Both the position numbers and the translations under genes were made by a program. 64,000 bases of DNA. It comes from an uncultured Dorea sp. GTDB lineage: Bacteria > Bacillota > Clostridia > Lachnospirales > Lachnospiraceae. The notes under the pieces are model-generated. The model was given only the letters and a program-made list of their open reading frames with translations. It did no database searches and was not told where the DNA came from. Below, piece by piece: positions 1 to 8,684 of the stretch (its first letter is position 1; each line of letters starts with the position of its first letter). The stretch covers positions 1-64,000 of the forward strand of contig CAJTRE010000008.1 of assembly GCA_910578495.1 (NCBI GenBank), given 5' to 3'.

Positions 1-83
1 GGACTCAACCGTTTTTGTATAGAGGTAAGGTGTCACATCAATTGTAACCTTACATCAATGCCGCTGGGAACATTTTAAAATGA

Positions 84-112
84 TTGTTTTTCTATCTGAA
101 AAATGATATAAT
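84..112 (+). promoter_or_regulatory. promoter of mutS
   Basis: A TTGTTT -35 (84-89) and a perfect TATAAT -10 (107-112) are separated by 17 bp. The -10 is preceded by TGA, giving an extended -10. The start codon of mutS lies 37 bp downstream of the -10. Confidence 0.7.
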
Positions 113-149
113 GAAATGTAAAAATGAAATCAAAAGAGGAGAATAAATA

Positions 150-2795
150 GTGGCTGAATTAACACCAATGATGCAGCAATATATAAAGACAAAAGAAGAA
201 TATAAAGACTGCATTTTATTTTATAGACTAGGAGATTTTTATGAGATGTTCTTTGACGATGCGCTGACGGCTTCCAAAGAACTTGAGATTACATTAACGG
301 GGAAGAACTGTGGATTGGATGAGCGGGCGCCCATGTGCGGAGTTCCCTATCATTCTGTGGATGGGTATTTGAATCGGCTTGTGTCCAAAGGTTATAAAGT
401 GGCCATCTGTGAGCAAGTGGAATCTCCGGCTACTGCCAAAGGAATTGTAAAGCGTGAAGTTGTACGTATTGCAACGCCGGGAACGAATCTTGACACACAG
501 TCGTTAGATGAGACGAAGAATAATTATCTTATGTGCGTGGCTTACATAGCAGACCGTTACGGTGTATCTGTAGCAGATGTGACGACAGGAGATTATTTTG
601 TGACAGAGATTGACAGCAGTAATAAGCTGTTTGACGAGATTTACAGGTTCATGCCTTCAGAGCTTATTTGTAATGAGGCTTTTTATATGAGCGGCATAGA
701 TGTGGAGGATTTGAAAGAACGTCTTGGAATTACGATCTATGCACAGGATTCTTGGTATTTTGACGATGCGATCTGTACACAGACATTAAAGGAGCATTTT
801 CAGTGCAGTACATTAGAAGGACTTGGTCTTTCAGACTATGAATATGGAACGATTGCGGCAGGAGCCCTTCTTCATTATCTTCAGAATACCCAGAAGACGT
901 CTCTTTCTCATATGGCGAAGCTTACTCCTTATATGACGGGGAAATACATGCTTCTTGACAGTTACACGAGAAGAAACTTAGAGCTTTGTGAGACGCTAAG
1001 AGAGAAGCAGAAAAGGGGTTCGCTTTTATGGGTGCTCGATAAGACCAAGACTGCCATGGGAGCGAGAAATTTAAGAAAATATATTGAACAGCCGTTGATT
1101 GATATTGAGAGTATCAATCACAGGCTGGATGCGGTGGAAGAATTTAAGAATCAGGCTATTTTGCGTGAAGAAATTCGGGAATATCTGACTCCGGTGTATG
1201 ATCTGGAACGATTGGTAAGTAAAGTGACTTATCAGACTGCCAATCCGAGAGACCTTATTGCATTTGAAAGTTCACTATCTATGCTTCCTCATATCAAATG
1301 TATTTTATCAGATATGAGCTGTACGCTGAATAAGAAGTTATATAAGGATTTAGATCCGCTGGAGGATTTGTGCGAACTTGTCCAGAAGGCAATCAAGGAT
1401 GAACCTCCCATTGCCATGAAAGAGGGCGGCATTATCCGGGATGGCTATAATGAAGAAGTGGATAAGCTCCGCTCGGCAAAGTCTGACGGCAAAGAATGGC
1501 TTGCAAAACTGGAAACGAGAGAACGGGAAAAGACAGGAATTAAAAATCTGCGGATCAAATACAATAAAGTGTTCGGCTATTATCTGGAAGTGACGAACTC
1601 TTTTAAACATATGGTGCCGGATTATTATACACGCAAGCAGACATTGGCAAATGCAGAGCGTTATATTATTCCAGAATTAAAGGAATTGGAAGATACCATT
1701 CTGGGAGCAGAAGATAAACTCTACGCACTGGAATATGAATTGTACTGTCAGCTTCGTGATACCATAGCGAAAGAAGTGGTTCGTATTCAGGCAACAGCCA
1801 AAGCGGTGGCGCAGATTGATACGTTTACATCTCTTGCGTTGGCTGCGGAGCAGAATAATTATGTACGTCCGCATATGAATGAAAAGGGTGTTATTGACAT
1901 CAAGGATGGACGGCATCCGGTGGTAGAAAAGATGATTCCAAACGATATGTTTATCACCAACGACACTTATCTGAATGATAAAAAGAAACGGATTTCTATT
2001 ATCACAGGGCCCAATATGGCAGGAAAGTCGACGTATATGAGACAGACAGCGCTTATTGTACTGATGGCGCAGATAGGTTCTTTTGTTCCGGCATCCTCAG
2101 CGGATATTGGACTGGTGGATCGTATTTTTACACGAGTGGGGGCTTCGGATGATCTGGCAAGCGGCCAGAGTACCTTTATGGTAGAGATGACAGAGGTTGC
2201 CAATATTTTAAGAAATGCAACAAGTAAGAGTCTTCTGATTCTGGATGAGATTGGACGGGGAACCAGTACCTTTGATGGACTTAGTATTGCCTGGGCGGTT
2301 ATCGAGCATATCAGTGACAGCAGACTTCTGGGAGCTAAGACATTATTTGCTACCCATTATCATGAACTGACGGAACTAGAGGGGAAAATTGACAATGTGA
2401 ATAACTATTGTATCGCCGTAAAAGAAAAGGGGGATGATATTATCTTCCTGAGAAAAATTGTAAAAGGCGGCGCAGATAAAAGTTATGGAATTCAGGTTGC
2501 CCGCCTTGCAGGCGTACCGTCTTCGGTGACAGATCGGGCAAAGGAAATTGTGGAAGAACTGGTAGATGCAGATATCACTACCCGTATTAAGGATATTGCA
2601 GTTCAGGGAAGCGAAATAAAAGTAAAAACGAAGAAATATGATGAAGTAGATCTGGCGCAGATGTCTTTGTTCGATACGGTAAAGGACGATGATGTTCTTA
2701 CTGAACTGAAGAATTTAGATGTCGGCAATCTGACTCCGATTGATGCGCTGAATACCATCTACCAGCTTCAGAACAAGTTGAAAAACAGGTGGTAA
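150..2795 (+). CDS. mutS: DNA mismatch repair protein MutS
   Basis: MutS recognises mismatches and small loops and recruits MutL in an ATP-dependent way. The 881-residue length is normal for the family. The mismatch-reading Phe-x-Glu motif is present at residues 30-32 (within GDFYEMF), Walker A (GPNMAGKS) is at 620-627, and Walker B Asp-Glu is at 699-700 in LLILDEIGRGTSTFDG. The start is GTG, chosen because AGAGGAG lies at the proper distance and the N-terminus aligns with MutS proteins. The mutL start follows the stop by one base, so the two are co-transcribed. The usual Firmicutes order miaB-mutS-mutL suggests miaB lies just left of the window, but it is not visible here. Confidence 0.98.
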   Translation: MAELTPMMQQYIKTKEEYKDCILFYRLGDFYEMFFDDALTASKELEITLTGKNCGLDERAPMCGVPYHSVDGYLNRLVSKGYKVAICEQVESPATAKGIVKREVVRIATPGTNLDTQSLDETKNNYLMCVAYIADRYGVSVADVTTGDYFVTEIDSSNKLFDEIYRFMPSELICNEAFYMSGIDVEDLKERLGITIYAQDSWYFDDAICTQTLKEHFQCSTLEGLGLSDYEYGTIAAGALLHYLQNTQKTSLSHMAKLTPYMTGKYMLLDSYTRRNLELCETLREKQKRGSLLWVLDKTKTAMGARNLRKYIEQPLIDIESINHRLDAVEEFKNQAILREEIREYLTPVYDLERLVSKVTYQTANPRDLIAFESSLSMLPHIKCILSDMSCTLNKKLYKDLDPLEDLCELVQKAIKDEPPIAMKEGGIIRDGYNEEVDKLRSAKSDGKEWLAKLETREREKTGIKNLRIKYNKVFGYYLEVTNSFKHMVPDYYTRKQTLANAERYIIPELKELEDTILGAEDKLYALEYELYCQLRDTIAKEVVRIQATAKAVAQIDTFTSLALAAEQNNYVRPHMNEKGVIDIKDGRHPVVEKMIPNDMFITNDTYLNDKKKRISIITGPNMAGKSTYMRQTALIVLMAQIGSFVPASSADIGLVDRIFTRVGASDDLASGQSTFMVEMTEVANILRNATSKSLLILDEIGRGTSTFDGLSIAWAVIEHISDSRLLGAKTLFATHYHELTELEGKIDNVNNYCIAVKEKGDDIIFLRKIVKGGADKSYGIQVARLAGVPSSVTDRAKEIVEELVDADITTRIKDIAVQGSEIKVKTKKYDEVDLAQMSLFDTVKDDDVLTELKNLDVGNLTPIDALNTIYQLQNKLKNRW

Positions 2796-2796
2796 T

Positions 2797-4752
2797 ATGG
2801 GGAAAATACAAGTATTAGACCAGATAACAATTGATAAGATTGCAGCGGGAGAGGTAGTGGAACGTCCTGCCTCAGTTGTGAAAGAACTGGTGGAGAATTC
2901 CATTGATGCAGGAGCGGCGGCAGTAACAGTAGAGATCAAAGAAGGCGGTATTTCATTTATCCGTATTGCAGATAATGGGAGCGGCATCGACAGAGAGGAT
3001 GTACCGGGAGCCTTTTTAAGACACTCTACCAGTAAAATCCGAAGCGTAGACGACCTTACAGATATTGCTTCTCTTGGATTTCGAGGCGAGGCGCTTTCAA
3101 GCATTGCGGCAGTATCGCAGGTAGAATTAATTACAAAGACTAAGGAGACACCTTTCGGAATCCGCTATCGGATCGCAGGCGGAAATGAAGAAGGGATGGA
3201 GGAAACAGGAGCGCCGGATGGTACAACGTTTCTCATCCGTCAATTATTTTACAATGTTCCGGCAAGACGAAAGTTTTTAAAGACTGCCATGACGGAAGCG
3301 AGCCATGTGGGAGATCTGATGACAAGGCTTGCTCTTTCACATCCGGATATTTCGTTTCAGTTTATTAATAACGGACAGTCCAAATTACATACGTCCGGAA
3401 ACGGTAATTTGCGGGATGTGATCTATCATGTATATGGGCGTGAGATTGCGGCCAATCTTCTGGCGGTGGATTTTCATAAAAACGGTGTACATATTACCGG
3501 ATTTATCGGTGCGCCGCTCATTTCCAGAGGAAACCGTAATTTTGAAAATTATTTTGTCAATGGCAGATATGTAAAGGGCAGTGTTATTTCTAAAGCTATT
3601 GAAGATGCGTACAAAGATTTCACCATGCAGCATAAATATCCCTTTACCGTTCTTCATATAAAAATCGACGGCAGTCATGTGGATGTGAATGTTCATCCGA
3701 CAAAGATGGAGCTTCGTTTTAATAATCAGCAGGAGATTTATAATGCGATTTATGAAGCTGTGAATGAAAGTCTCCATGAAAAAGAGTTGATTCCGGAAGT
3801 GCGGCTTGATGTTCCCCGGAAGAAACCAGAGACAGCCAAACAACAAGATTCCGAACGGCAAAGTCCGGAAGAACCAAGTGTGCAGCGGCAAAGTCCGGAG
3901 CGGCCAGTACCGGTACGCGAGGTTCGTCCGGGAGCAGACAAACCGGAAGAGGATCTTGCGTATTTTATGGAGCGGATGAAACGACGGGTGGAATCTTATC
4001 ATCAGCAAAATTCTTCCGCAGAAGTAAAAGGAGCGTCAGATATCTATAAACCGGAGCGTCAGGTGAATCGTATTCGAGAGGCGGTGACGGGATATACTCC
4101 TGAGAGGAAAGAAACACCGCGGCCGGAGCAGGTGAATCTCTTTGATTCAAAATTATTAGACCGGGAGATTCGTGCGGAGTATACGCTCATCGGACAGGTG
4201 TTTGATACTTACTGGCTGGTGCAGTATGATAACAGTCTGTATATTATCGACCAGCATGCGGCTCACGAAAGGGTGCTCTATGAGAACACATTGAAGAATA
4301 TGAAGAATCGTGAGTTTACATCGCAGATGATCAGTCCGCCTATTATTTTGAATCTAACAATGCAAGAAGCTCAGCTTCTGAGTCGGTATATGGATCAGTT
4401 TACAAGGATCGGGTTTGAATTTGAAGAATTTGGACAAGATTCTTATGCGGTGAGAAGTGTTCCGGACAATCTGTTCGGCATTGCAAAAAAGGAACTTTTA
4501 ATGGAAATGATTGACAGCCTTTCAGATGAAGTAAGCCGGAATCAGCCGTCCGATCTGATTGATGAGAAGGTTGCGTCCATGTCTTGTAAGGCGGCGGTAA
4601 AAGGAAATATGAAACTTTCTGCCCGAGAGGTGGACAGTCTGATCGGTGAATTACTATTGCTTGACAATCCGTATCACTGTCCGCATGGCAGACCAACGAT
4701 CATTTCCATGTCGAAGCGAGAACTGGAAAAGAAATTCAAGAGGATTGTGTAA
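2797..4752 (+). CDS. mutL: DNA mismatch repair endonuclease MutL
   Basis: MutL couples MutS to strand incision. The N-terminal GHKL ATPase is clear (ELVENSIDAGA near residue 30, GFRGEALSSI near 95). A Pro/Glu/Gln-rich linker spans about 340-445, and the C-terminal dimerisation/endonuclease domain has the metal-binding DQHAAHERVLYE motif starting at Asp485. That motif marks the nicking type of MutL found in organisms without MutH. The 651-residue length is typical. The gene starts one base after mutS and its stop overlaps the miaA start by one base (TAATG). Confidence 0.98.
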   Translation: MGKIQVLDQITIDKIAAGEVVERPASVVKELVENSIDAGAAAVTVEIKEGGISFIRIADNGSGIDREDVPGAFLRHSTSKIRSVDDLTDIASLGFRGEALSSIAAVSQVELITKTKETPFGIRYRIAGGNEEGMEETGAPDGTTFLIRQLFYNVPARRKFLKTAMTEASHVGDLMTRLALSHPDISFQFINNGQSKLHTSGNGNLRDVIYHVYGREIAANLLAVDFHKNGVHITGFIGAPLISRGNRNFENYFVNGRYVKGSVISKAIEDAYKDFTMQHKYPFTVLHIKIDGSHVDVNVHPTKMELRFNNQQEIYNAIYEAVNESLHEKELIPEVRLDVPRKKPETAKQQDSERQSPEEPSVQRQSPERPVPVREVRPGADKPEEDLAYFMERMKRRVESYHQQNSSAEVKGASDIYKPERQVNRIREAVTGYTPERKETPRPEQVNLFDSKLLDREIRAEYTLIGQVFDTYWLVQYDNSLYIIDQHAAHERVLYENTLKNMKNREFTSQMISPPIILNLTMQEAQLLSRYMDQFTRIGFEFEEFGQDSYAVRSVPDNLFGIAKKELLMEMIDSLSDEVSRNQPSDLIDEKVASMSCKAAVKGNMKLSAREVDSLIGELLLLDNPYHCPHGRPTIISMSKRELEKKFKRIV

Positions 4753-5702
4753 TGAGTAGAAAACCATTAGTAGTACTAACTGGGGCTACGGCTGTGGGAA
4801 AAACGAAAGCGTCTATTGGTCTTGCAAAAGCAATTGGCGGCGAGATCATTTCTGCGGATTCCATGCAGATTTACCGGCATATGGATATTGGCTCGGCTAA
4901 GATTCGGCCGGAGGAAATGTGCGGAGTGGTGCATCATCTGATTGATGTGTTGGAACCGCAGGAGGAATTTCATGTGGTGAAGTTTCAAAAGCTGGCAAAA
5001 GAGGCAATGGAGGAGATTTATTCCAGAGGGCACATCCCTATTATAGCGGGAGGTACCGGATTCTATATTCAGGCGTTATTATATGATATTGATTTTACGA
5101 AGAGTACGCAGGACGAGACATTTAGAGAAGAATTATCGAATTATGTGAAAGAGCATGGGGCGGAGGCATTGCATGAAAAACTGCGGCAGGTAGATCCCAA
5201 GGCGGCGGAAGACATTCACGCCAACAATGTGAAACGGGTGATCCGCGCACTGGAGTTTTATGAGCAGACGGGTAAGCGTATGTCAGAGCATAACGAGACG
5301 GAGCGTAAGAAGGAATCACCGTATCAGTTTGTTTATTTTGTATTAAACGATGACAGGGAGTGTCTCTATACACGCATTAACCAACGGGTAGATCAGATGC
5401 TTGACGATGGACTTGTAGAGGAAGTCCGGTACTTAAAGGAGCAAGGGTATACAAAAGATCTGGTTTCCATGCAGGGACTGGGTTACAAAGAAATATTGGA
5501 TTATCTGGACGGAGATTGTACGCTTGAGGAGGCAGTCTATAAAATCAAGCGCGACACCAGACATTTTGCCAAACGCCAGATTACGTGGTTTAAGAGGGAG
5601 AAGGACGTAGTCTGGGTAGATAAAAAAAGATTTCACTATGAAGAACAGCTTATTTTAAATTACATGCTGGATGTGTTAAAAAAACGGCATATTTTGACGT
5701 AA
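4752..5702 (+). CDS. miaA: tRNA dimethylallyltransferase MiaA
   Basis: MiaA transfers a dimethylallyl group to N6 of A37 in tRNAs that read UNN codons. The protein has 316 residues, with the P-loop GATAVGKT at 11-18, the conserved SADSMQIYRHMDIGSAK segment near 35-50, and the AGGTGFYI motif near 100. The start codon overlaps the mutL stop, implying translational coupling in a mutS-mutL-miaA operon. The hfq gene that often follows miaA in Clostridia is not here. Confidence 0.97.
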   Translation: MSRKPLVVLTGATAVGKTKASIGLAKAIGGEIISADSMQIYRHMDIGSAKIRPEEMCGVVHHLIDVLEPQEEFHVVKFQKLAKEAMEEIYSRGHIPIIAGGTGFYIQALLYDIDFTKSTQDETFREELSNYVKEHGAEALHEKLRQVDPKAAEDIHANNVKRVIRALEFYEQTGKRMSEHNETERKKESPYQFVYFVLNDDRECLYTRINQRVDQMLDDGLVEEVRYLKEQGYTKDLVSMQGLGYKEILDYLDGDCTLEEAVYKIKRDTRHFAKRQITWFKREKDVVWVDKKRFHYEEQLILNYMLDVLKKRHILT

Positions 5703-5734
5703 TCGGCACGAAGGTCCGGCAGAAGGAGGAGTAT

Positions 5735-6058
5735 ATGATATTAAGAAGGTTATTTGGAAGCAACAAATTTATGAAGAAGATGAATACGCTTATGGAAGTG
5801 TATGCGGTGAGTAAAAATCCAGAGGCTACCTATAAACAGTTGGAAAAACTGGAGAAATTAATAAAGACAGAGGGGGAGAGCGCATGGTATGACTTAAACC
5901 GGGCGGCGTTACTCTATGATATGAGACGGCTTGACGCTGCGGCGGATATTGTGTTGGAGATTCCGTCTCTGAATCCGGAATTTGATGCAAAATGTGCGGT
6001 TGTCAAGACGAAGATTATGGATGCAATGAGATTTAGTAACTATACAGCCATGCGCTGA
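5735..6058 (+). CDS. small conserved hypothetical protein
   Basis: I do not recognise a named family. The 107 residues are mostly helical and charged, with a basic N-terminus (ILRRLFGSNKFMKKM), a Lys/Glu-rich helix (YKQLEKLEKLIKTEG) and a TPR-like segment (WYDLNRAALLYDMRRLDAAADIV). No signal peptide or membrane segment is seen. AGGAGGAG lies close before the ATG. It sits 32 bp after miaA on the same strand and probably belongs to the operon. It occupies the position where hfq is found in related genomes but does not resemble Hfq. Its function is unknown. Confidence 0.75.
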   Translation: MILRRLFGSNKFMKKMNTLMEVYAVSKNPEATYKQLEKLEKLIKTEGESAWYDLNRAALLYDMRRLDAAADIVLEIPSLNPEFDAKCAVVKTKIMDAMRFSNYTAMR

Positions 6059-6078
6059 TTATAGCAGACAGGATGTGT

Positions 6079-6120
6079 GTATAACAGTCGAAGCTTGAGT
6101 TGTTATAGCTGAATGGTTAC
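6079..6120 (+). repeat. 42-nt structured repeat, copy 1
   Basis: The sequence runs GTATAACAG...GAATGGTTAC and matches the reverse complement of 52389-52430 at 37 of 42 positions without gaps. Its first half can fold as ATAAC-AG-TCGA-AGC-TTGA-GTTGT, a 9-bp hairpin with a two-base bulge and a three-base loop. The copy lies 28 bp before the downstream start codon, on the same strand as that gene. Confidence 0.7.
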
Positions 6121-6148
6121 GAGATTTAGATAGTGAGAGGAATATGTA

Positions 6149-7432
6149 ATGTTGGAAATTGAGAGTTTATATCGGGAAATGGGAATCAGTTTTCCGGTTC
6201 TGCAATTTGGAAACAAGATAGAAGAAGCGTTAAAAGAGCGTTTTGAAGCCATTGACTGTACGGCGGAGTATAATCAGTTGAAAGTGATACATGCCATGCA
6301 GGAGAACCGAGTAAACGCAGAGTGTTTTAATTATGTCAGTGGCTATGGATATGACGATTACGGAAGAGATACGTTAGAAAAGGTGTATGCTTCTGTCTTT
6401 CATACCGAGAGTGCGCTTGTAAGACCGCAGATTACTTGTGGAACTCATGCGCTGTCTCTTGCCCTGGCGGCTAATCTGCGGCCGGGAGAGGAATTGTTAT
6501 CTGCGGCCGGAAAACCTTATGATACATTGGAGGAAGTGATTGGTATTCGACCTTCCAACGGTTCTTTAGCAGAATACGGAGTCACATATCGTCAAGTGGA
6601 TCTTCTGTCTGACGGAAGTTTTGATTTTGATGGAATTAAATCAGCTATCCATGAGAAGACGAAGATTGTGACGATCCAGAGATCGAAAGGATATCAGACA
6701 AGACCGAGCTTTTCTGTCGGACAGATTGGAGAGGTGATTCAATTTGTGAAAGAGATAAAGCCGGATGTGATCTGTATGGTGGATAACTGCTACGGAGAGT
6801 TTGTGGAAACTATCGAACCAAGTGATGTGGGCGCGGACATGGTTGTAGGTTCTCTTATTAAGAATCCGGGCGGCGGACTTGCACCAATCGGCGGATATAT
6901 TGCAGGCAGAGAAGACTTGATTGAAAACTGTGGATACCGTCTGACTTCTCCTGGGCTTGGAAGAGAGGTAGGAGCTACTCTTGGTGTGACGCAGTCTTTT
7001 TATCAAGGCCTGTTCCTTGCACCTACGGTAGTAGCTAGTGCGTTAAAGGGCGCTGTTTTAGCGGCAAATATTTATGAGAAACTGGGATATAAAGTTGTTC
7101 CCAATGCTTCAGAGAGCAGGCATGACATTATCCAGGCAGTAGAACTTGGTACACCGGAGGGTGTGATTTCGTTTTGCCGGGGAATTCAGGCGGCGGCTCC
7201 GGTGGATTCTTATGTGTCACCGGAACCATGGGCAATGCCGGGATATGACAGTGACGTTATTATGGCGGCGGGCGCATTTGTACAGGGTTCTTCCATTGAA
7301 CTGAGTGCAGACGGTCCAATTAAACCACCGTATGCCGTTTATTTTCAAGGAGGGCTTACGTGGCCTCATGCAAAGCTTGGAATATTGATGTCGTTACAAT
7401 ATCTCGTCAAAGAGGGACTGGTAACGTTATAG
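6149..7432 (+). CDS. methionine gamma-lyase family PLP enzyme
   Basis: A fold-type I PLP-dependent protein of 427 residues, of the family often labelled aluminium resistance or methionine gamma-lyase-like. The likely PLP lysine is Lys238 in GSLIKNPGGG. The phosphate-binding glycine segment (CGTHALSLAL) and the cofactor Asp (MVDNCYGEF) are visible. Family members are assigned C-S lyase activity on methionine or cysteine derivatives, but the substrate cannot be read from sequence. Its place after mutS-mutL-miaA is common in Clostridia. The ATG has an AGAGGAATATGTA ribosome site, and the 42-nt repeat copy 1 lies just upstream. Confidence 0.9.
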   Translation: MLEIESLYREMGISFPVLQFGNKIEEALKERFEAIDCTAEYNQLKVIHAMQENRVNAECFNYVSGYGYDDYGRDTLEKVYASVFHTESALVRPQITCGTHALSLALAANLRPGEELLSAAGKPYDTLEEVIGIRPSNGSLAEYGVTYRQVDLLSDGSFDFDGIKSAIHEKTKIVTIQRSKGYQTRPSFSVGQIGEVIQFVKEIKPDVICMVDNCYGEFVETIEPSDVGADMVVGSLIKNPGGGLAPIGGYIAGREDLIENCGYRLTSPGLGREVGATLGVTQSFYQGLFLAPTVVASALKGAVLAANIYEKLGYKVVPNASESRHDIIQAVELGTPEGVISFCRGIQAAAPVDSYVSPEPWAMPGYDSDVIMAAGAFVQGSSIELSADGPIKPPYAVYFQGGLTWPHAKLGILMSLQYLVKEGLVTL

Positions 7433-7445
7433 GAGTGTGACCAAC

Positions 7446-8681
7446 ATGAAACCTTGTAAGATTATCGTGATCGGAGGCGGTGCGTCTGGAATGACGGCGG
7501 CGATTGCCGCTAAGAGAACGAACCAACAAGCAAAAGTTCATATATTGGAGCATAAGGACGTGCTGGGAAAGAAGCTTCTCTCTACTGGAAACGGACGGTG
7601 TAATTTTACCAATGCAGTTATGACAAAGGAGTGTTTTTTCAGTGATTCTATAGATGTGGCGGCGCATGTGCTGGAACGATTTGGTACAGAGGATACGCTG
7701 CGTTTTTTCGGGGAGCTTGGTATCTTGGCGAAAGACCGAAATGGCTATTTTTATCCGAGAAGCGATCAGGCGGCGGCAGTAGCAGACGTGTTGCGAATTG
7801 CTGTCAGACAGAACGGGATCACCGTAGACTGCAATGCTCATGTGCAGGAAGTAAACCGTACGAAGTCAGGATTTGTTATTAAAACAAATGAGAGGACGTA
7901 TAAATGTGACCGCGTTATTTTAAGTACCGGAGGAAAGGCGGCTTCTGTGCTTGGTTCTGACGGAAGCGGCTATGGTCTTGCCAAATGTCTGGGACATTCC
8001 ATTGTACCTGTAGTTCCTGCCCTTGTACAGCTAAAAGCAGAGCAATCGCCTCTGACGAAGGCCTCTGGCGTCCGTACAGATGCCAAAGTGACGGCGGTCG
8101 TTGACGGCCGGGAGGCAGGCTTTGATACAGGAGAACTTCAAATTACTTCCTATGGAATCTCCGGGATTCCAGTATTTCAGATCAGTCGTCACATTGCTAA
8201 AGGATTGTATGCAAAGAAAATGGCAGAGGTGTGGATTGATTTTATGCCGTCTATGTCATTAGGGGAGTGGGAGGCTTTTCTGGATGTGCGAAAACAGGGA
8301 AAGGAAGACTGGACGATTGCAGATTTCTTTGTTGGAATTTTTAACCAGAAGCTCACTCCATGCTTGTTAAAATGTGCAGGTCTTCGGGCGCATGCTTTGG
8401 TGGGGGAAATTTCTGAAGCGCAGTGGAAAAGTCTGTCGTCTGTGTGTAAGAAGTTTTCCCTTCAGATTATAGATACGAATGGGTTTGAGAATGCGCAGGT
8501 TTGTGCCGGAGGCGTTTGTCTGGAGGAAATCTATGAGAATACGTTGGAGTCTCGTGTCTGCCAGGGGCTTTTTCTTACTGGGGAACTTTTGGACGTAGAA
8601 GGAATCTGCGGCGGTTATAATTTGCAGTGGGCATGGGCGAGCGGATTTATTGCCGGAAGCAGTGCGGCGGAACAGGAGTAG
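7446..8681 (+). CDS. NAD(P)/FAD-dependent oxidoreductase, HI0933 family
   Basis: A flavoprotein of the HI0933/BaiN type. The N-terminus carries the dinucleotide-binding fold (KIIVIGGGASGMTAAIAA), then the family signature GNGRCNFTN near residue 50 and a C-terminal FAD motif (GELLDVEGICGGYNLQWAWASG). The substrate is not established for most members. A GTG at 7437 lies only one base after AGGAG, so the ATG at 7446, with ten bases of spacing, is the better start. It sits four bases from the upstream gene and three from the next flavoprotein, forming a tandem pair. Confidence 0.9.
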   Translation: MKPCKIIVIGGGASGMTAAIAAKRTNQQAKVHILEHKDVLGKKLLSTGNGRCNFTNAVMTKECFFSDSIDVAAHVLERFGTEDTLRFFGELGILAKDRNGYFYPRSDQAAAVADVLRIAVRQNGITVDCNAHVQEVNRTKSGFVIKTNERTYKCDRVILSTGGKAASVLGSDGSGYGLAKCLGHSIVPVVPALVQLKAEQSPLTKASGVRTDAKVTAVVDGREAGFDTGELQITSYGISGIPVFQISRHIAKGLYAKKMAEVWIDFMPSMSLGEWEAFLDVRKQGKEDWTIADFFVGIFNQKLTPCLLKCAGLRAHALVGEISEAQWKSLSSVCKKFSLQIIDTNGFENAQVCAGGVCLEEIYENTLESRVCQGLFLTGELLDVEGICGGYNLQWAWASGFIAGSSAAEQE

Positions 8682-8684
8682 CAG

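Noticed and set aside
25..53. Inverted repeat GTAAGGT/ACCTTAC near the left edge
   Set aside because: A 7-bp stem with a 15-base loop and no T-run; too weak to call a terminator, and the upstream gene is not visible.
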